From the NCBI GenBank assembly GCA_028684915.1, contig JAQUEZ010000032.1:1-43006 (forward strand): a DNA stretch of 43,006 nt, written 5' to 3'. This DNA is from Desulfobulbus sp. (GTDB lineage: Bacteria; Desulfobacterota; Desulfobulbia; Desulfobulbales; Desulfobulbaceae). A program made the position numbers and the translations under genes. Under the pieces are notes generated by a model. It made no database searches. It was not told where the DNA came from and saw nothing but the letters and a program-made list of their open reading frames with translations. This document shows positions 40,410 to 43,006 of this stretch, one piece after another (the first letter of the stretch is position 1; every line of letters starts with the position of its first letter).

Positions 40410-42575
40410 ATGACTGTATCGGACACGCAACAGGAGCCACGGCATAGGCAGGAGGTCGCTTCACTCCTGCTCTTTTTTTTGGCGCTTTTTCTCCTTTTGG
40501 CGCAAATCAGTTATATTCGGCCGCTCCTTGGTTCGAATCCGACCTGGCTGGAACCCGCAGCCAACTGGTGCGGGACGTTTGGGTATTATTCGGCTCATTA
40601 TCTCTTTTCTTTTTTCGGAATGATTGCCGTTTTTCCGGTTTGCCTGCTTGGCTATGCGATGATTAGCGTGCTCCTTTCGCGACCAGCTACCAACAGGTTG
40701 CCGGCTATTGTCGCTGGCCTTTCCGGGATCATGTTGAGCTCGTCAGGGCTTTTCGGTGCCTTTGATCAGCTCTGGCTACCGCCCGGATTTATCGCCCCTG
40801 GGGGATATCTCGGTTCTTTGGTGTGGGAGGTGCTGCACCGGGTGATCGGCAGTGTCGGGACGGTGCTGGTGCTAGTGCTGGTGCTGCTCTTTTCTCTGAT
40901 GGCTTCGGTCCGGTTTTCTCTGTTTGCCGTGGTGCGCACCAATGGAAGGGGCAAAGACCGTGAGGCGCCGGATGAAGAGGTGCTTGATCTTCCTGTGGCT
41001 CCGAAAAAACGGAACCTAAAGAGTCGCCCGCGAGATTCGGAGGAGCGAACTCCCCCGATAATAGAGCGCGCTGAAGCCGGACCGACACAAGTTGTCCAAC
41101 CTGTGGTCGAAAAACGGGCTACCAGTGTTGCCAGCGGCACGGAAAAACGCAAGATTGTGCTCGGTGATTTTCAGTTGCCGCCTATCACCCTGCTTGATGA
41201 GAATCCAGGTGATTCGGTAGAAGTGAGCAGTGCACATTATTATGAGGTGAGCGACACCTTAATTACCAAGTTGCAGGATTTTGGCGTCCAGGGAACCGTG
41301 GCTGGCATCTCTCCGGGGCCGGTGGTCACTACCTATGAGTTCTCACCAGCTCCAGGGGTGAAAATTAATAAAATCGTGACATTGGCCGATGATCTTGCCA
41401 TGGTGCTCAAGGTAGATCGGGTCCGTATTGTCGGCTCGATTCCGGGAAAGGCGGCCATCGGTATTGAAATCCCCAATCCGATCAGGAAAACGGTCTATTT
41501 GCGTGATATTCTCCTGAGTTCAGAGTATCAGAATTCCAAAGCCATGCTGAGTCTTGCCTTGGGTTTTGATGTTATCGGCCGTCCGGTGGTGGCAAATCTG
41601 GCCCGGATGCCGCATATGTTGATTGCGGGGGCTACTGGTGCCGGTAAATCGGTGGCAATCAATGCGTTTATTGCCTCCATCCTCTTCAAGGCCACGCCGG
41701 ATCAGGTGCGTCTGCTCATGATCGATCCCAAGCGGATTGAACTTTCGGTCTACGACGACATTCCACATCTGCTCCATCCTGTGGTGGTTGAGGCAAAGAT
41801 GGCATCCCGTGCACTGCTATGGGCGGTGCGCGAAATGGAACGTCGCTACAGGCTGTTGGAAGAACGACGGGTCAAATCTTTTACCACCTTTAACCAGGTC
41901 TCTGATGAAAAACTGCCCTATATCGTCATTATTGTCGATGAATTGGCAGATCTGATGATGGTCGCTTCCAAGGATGTAGAAACCTCCATTGCCAGACTTG
42001 CACAGATGGCACGGGCAGCAGGCATGCATATTATCCTTGCCACCCAACGACCGTCGGTGGATGTTCTCACCGGCCTGATTAAGGCAAACTTCCCTACGCG
42101 TATTTCTTTCAAGGTGTCCTCCAAGGTGGACTCCCGAACCATCCTCGATGGATCAGGAGCAGAACACCTCCTGGGGATGGGCGATATGCTTTTTCTCCCA
42201 CCAGGAGCGGCTAAGCTTCAGCGTATCCACGGGGCGTATATTACCGAGCAGGAGACCGAACGCTTGGTGACGTGCCTCAAAGAACAGGGCATCGCTGAAT
42301 ATGATGAGAGCGTGCTCCAAGTGGTGGAAGAGGAGCAGGAGAGCGTTGAAGCCGGTGAGGAAGAGTATGACGAGAAATATGATGAGGCAGTGGCCATTGT
42401 GAGCGAGACCGGGCAGGCCTCGATTTCCATGGTGCAACGGCGTCTACGCGTTGGATATAATCGGGCAGCCCGGATGATCGAAATTATGGAGCGGGAGGGT
42501 ATTGTCGGCCCAGCGGACGGATCCAGGCCACGAGAGGTTCTGGTCCGCGCCTCCTACAGTGAAGCAGAAGGGTGA
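40410..42575 (+). CDS. ftsK: DNA translocase FtsK/SpoIIIE
   Basis: The 721-residue protein has about four N-terminal membrane helices (about residues 15-170), a charged linker, the alpha/beta motor and a gamma winged helix (about 650-715). Walker A is at G407 (GATGAGKS) and Walker B in IVIIVDELADL. It pumps chromosome ends through the closing septum and activates XerCD. It is short compared with the E. coli protein because the linker is small, as in many bacteria. ATG 40410 is preferred over an upstream in-frame ATG that lies in the hairpin region. Confidence 0.93.
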   Translation: MTVSDTQQEPRHRQEVASLLLFFLALFLLLAQISYIRPLLGSNPTWLEPAANWCGTFGYYSAHYLFSFFGMIAVFPVCLLGYAMISVLLSRPATNRLPAIVAGLSGIMLSSSGLFGAFDQLWLPPGFIAPGGYLGSLVWEVLHRVIGSVGTVLVLVLVLLFSLMASVRFSLFAVVRTNGRGKDREAPDEEVLDLPVAPKKRNLKSRPRDSEERTPPIIERAEAGPTQVVQPVVEKRATSVASGTEKRKIVLGDFQLPPITLLDENPGDSVEVSSAHYYEVSDTLITKLQDFGVQGTVAGISPGPVVTTYEFSPAPGVKINKIVTLADDLAMVLKVDRVRIVGSIPGKAAIGIEIPNPIRKTVYLRDILLSSEYQNSKAMLSLALGFDVIGRPVVANLARMPHMLIAGATGAGKSVAINAFIASILFKATPDQVRLLMIDPKRIELSVYDDIPHLLHPVVVEAKMASRALLWAVREMERRYRLLEERRVKSFTTFNQVSDEKLPYIVIIVDELADLMMVASKDVETSIARLAQMARAAGMHIILATQRPSVDVLTGLIKANFPTRISFKVSSKVDSRTILDGSGAEHLLGMGDMLFLPPGAAKLQRIHGAYITEQETERLVTCLKEQGIAEYDESVLQVVEEEQESVEAGEEEYDEKYDEAVAIVSETGQASISMVQRRLRVGYNRAARMIEIMEREGIVGPADGSRPREVLVRASYSEAEG

Positions 42576-42967
42576 TTGGGGCACTCATAACAGGAAAATT
42601 TTTATGATTGCCCTTCTCCTAAGCCCGATCCAGCCCCACATTGAAAGTGTGGAAGAAGTATATATCCATAATTCTGATACTTTGAATAAATTTTGTTGTT
42701 CAGCCTTGTTTTGACGATTTTTCTTGACATCAAAGGGGCAACAAATTAAAAGATTACACGACCAGAATGAGTGGCTGTTCATTTTATTGAAATAAAATTG
42801 CCGTCTGAAAAGACGTGTTATATGAGCATGTTGCAAAATTCGGTTGTGGTGGAAAACGGATGGCTGCATGACGTGAGTATTTGTTTTTCTTGAAGCAAGA
42901 AGCTAGAGGTTATTGGCAGTCCAGTTTCGGACGCCATAAAGGAAAATCCAAGTGAGGAGGTAGTTTA
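42576..42967. other. 392-bp gap upstream of aprB
   Basis: It holds a predicted promoter at 42724-42752 and a short hairpin CGTCT-GAAA-AGACG at 42802-42815. No gene is supported. Confidence 0.5.
42724..42752 (+). promoter_or_regulatory. predicted sigma-70 promoter of the apr operon
   Basis: A perfect TTGACA (42724-42729), a 17-nt spacer and TAAAAG (42747-42752, four of six consensus bases). It would give a leader of about 210 nt before aprB. Confidence 0.5.
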
Positions 42968-43006
42968 ATGCCAAGTTACGTAGATCCTTCGAAATGTGAT
43001 GGTTGC
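42968..43006 (+). CDS. aprB: adenylylsulfate reductase beta subunit (5' end only)
   Basis: The first 13 codons read MPSYVDPSKCDGC, the start of AprB including the first two cysteines of a 4Fe-4S cluster. GAGGAGGT precedes the start. AprAB reduces APS to sulfite in dissimilatory sulfate reduction. The gene continues outside the window. Confidence 0.92.
   Translation, partial: MPSYVDPSKCDGC

Overview
The window looks like the chromosome of a sulfate-reducing bacterium of the Desulfobulbales/Desulfobacterota type. The best evidence is at the right edge: the first 13 codons of aprB (adenylylsulfate reductase beta subunit), preceded by an ideal ribosome binding site. The mix of cyclic-di-GMP signalling proteins, long PAS-rich hybrid kinases and a riboflavin gene cluster running into nusB fits that group. 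This assignment rests on recognised protein families, not on a search.

Layout. (1) 1-117 is probably the 3' end of a group II intron. A 46-bp sequence abutting it recurs inverted at 6854-6898. (2) 184-9206 holds a tRNA-queuosine mannosyltransferase-like enzyme, a histidine kinase / REC-HD-GYP pair, an RluA-type pseudouridine synthase, a PilZ protein and an SBP-GGDEF diguanylate cyclase, so c-di-GMP synthesis, breakdown and sensing lie within 8 kb. (3) 9551-18598 holds a 1225-residue PAS hybrid kinase, a YceH protein, a LemA/DUF2207 pair and a second hybrid kinase. (4) 19021-33122 is an integrated mobile element of about 14 kb at the 3' end of tRNA-Leu(CAG). (5) 33479-42575 is core genome: ribF, two TPR genes around a HEAT-like protein, ribE, ribBA, ribH, nusB and ftsK. 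(6) The apr operon starts at 42968.

The mobile element is the most interesting part. Its P4-type integrase lies next to the tRNA. A decayed copy of the tRNA 3' end, followed by what looks like the original tRNA terminator, marks the far end. The backbone reads leftward in modules: AlpA-like regulator, small protein, TOPRIM primase-helicase, then a zinc-ribbon protein and three small genes leading to a second CHC2/TOPRIM/DUF3631 primase-helicase. Each primase gene is followed by its own array of short repeats (GTGCCCA with 9-bp spacing around a 39-bp pure A/T tract; CGTAAC/GTTACG in both orientations). Both look like replication origins or initiator binding arrays. This resembles a phage satellite or integrated replicon without structural genes.

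The cargo at the far left end is AT-rich and reads the other way. It is a two-domain P-loop plus cytidine-deaminase protein of the DcdV/AvcD anti-phage dCTP deaminase type, followed by an overlapping 61-codon gene with a strong ribosome binding site. About 150 nt of untranslated, hairpin-bearing sequence behind a good promoter lies just upstream, where Vibrio avcD has the inhibitory RNA AvcI. The proposed unit is therefore small RNA + deaminase + small protein carried by a satellite-like replicon.
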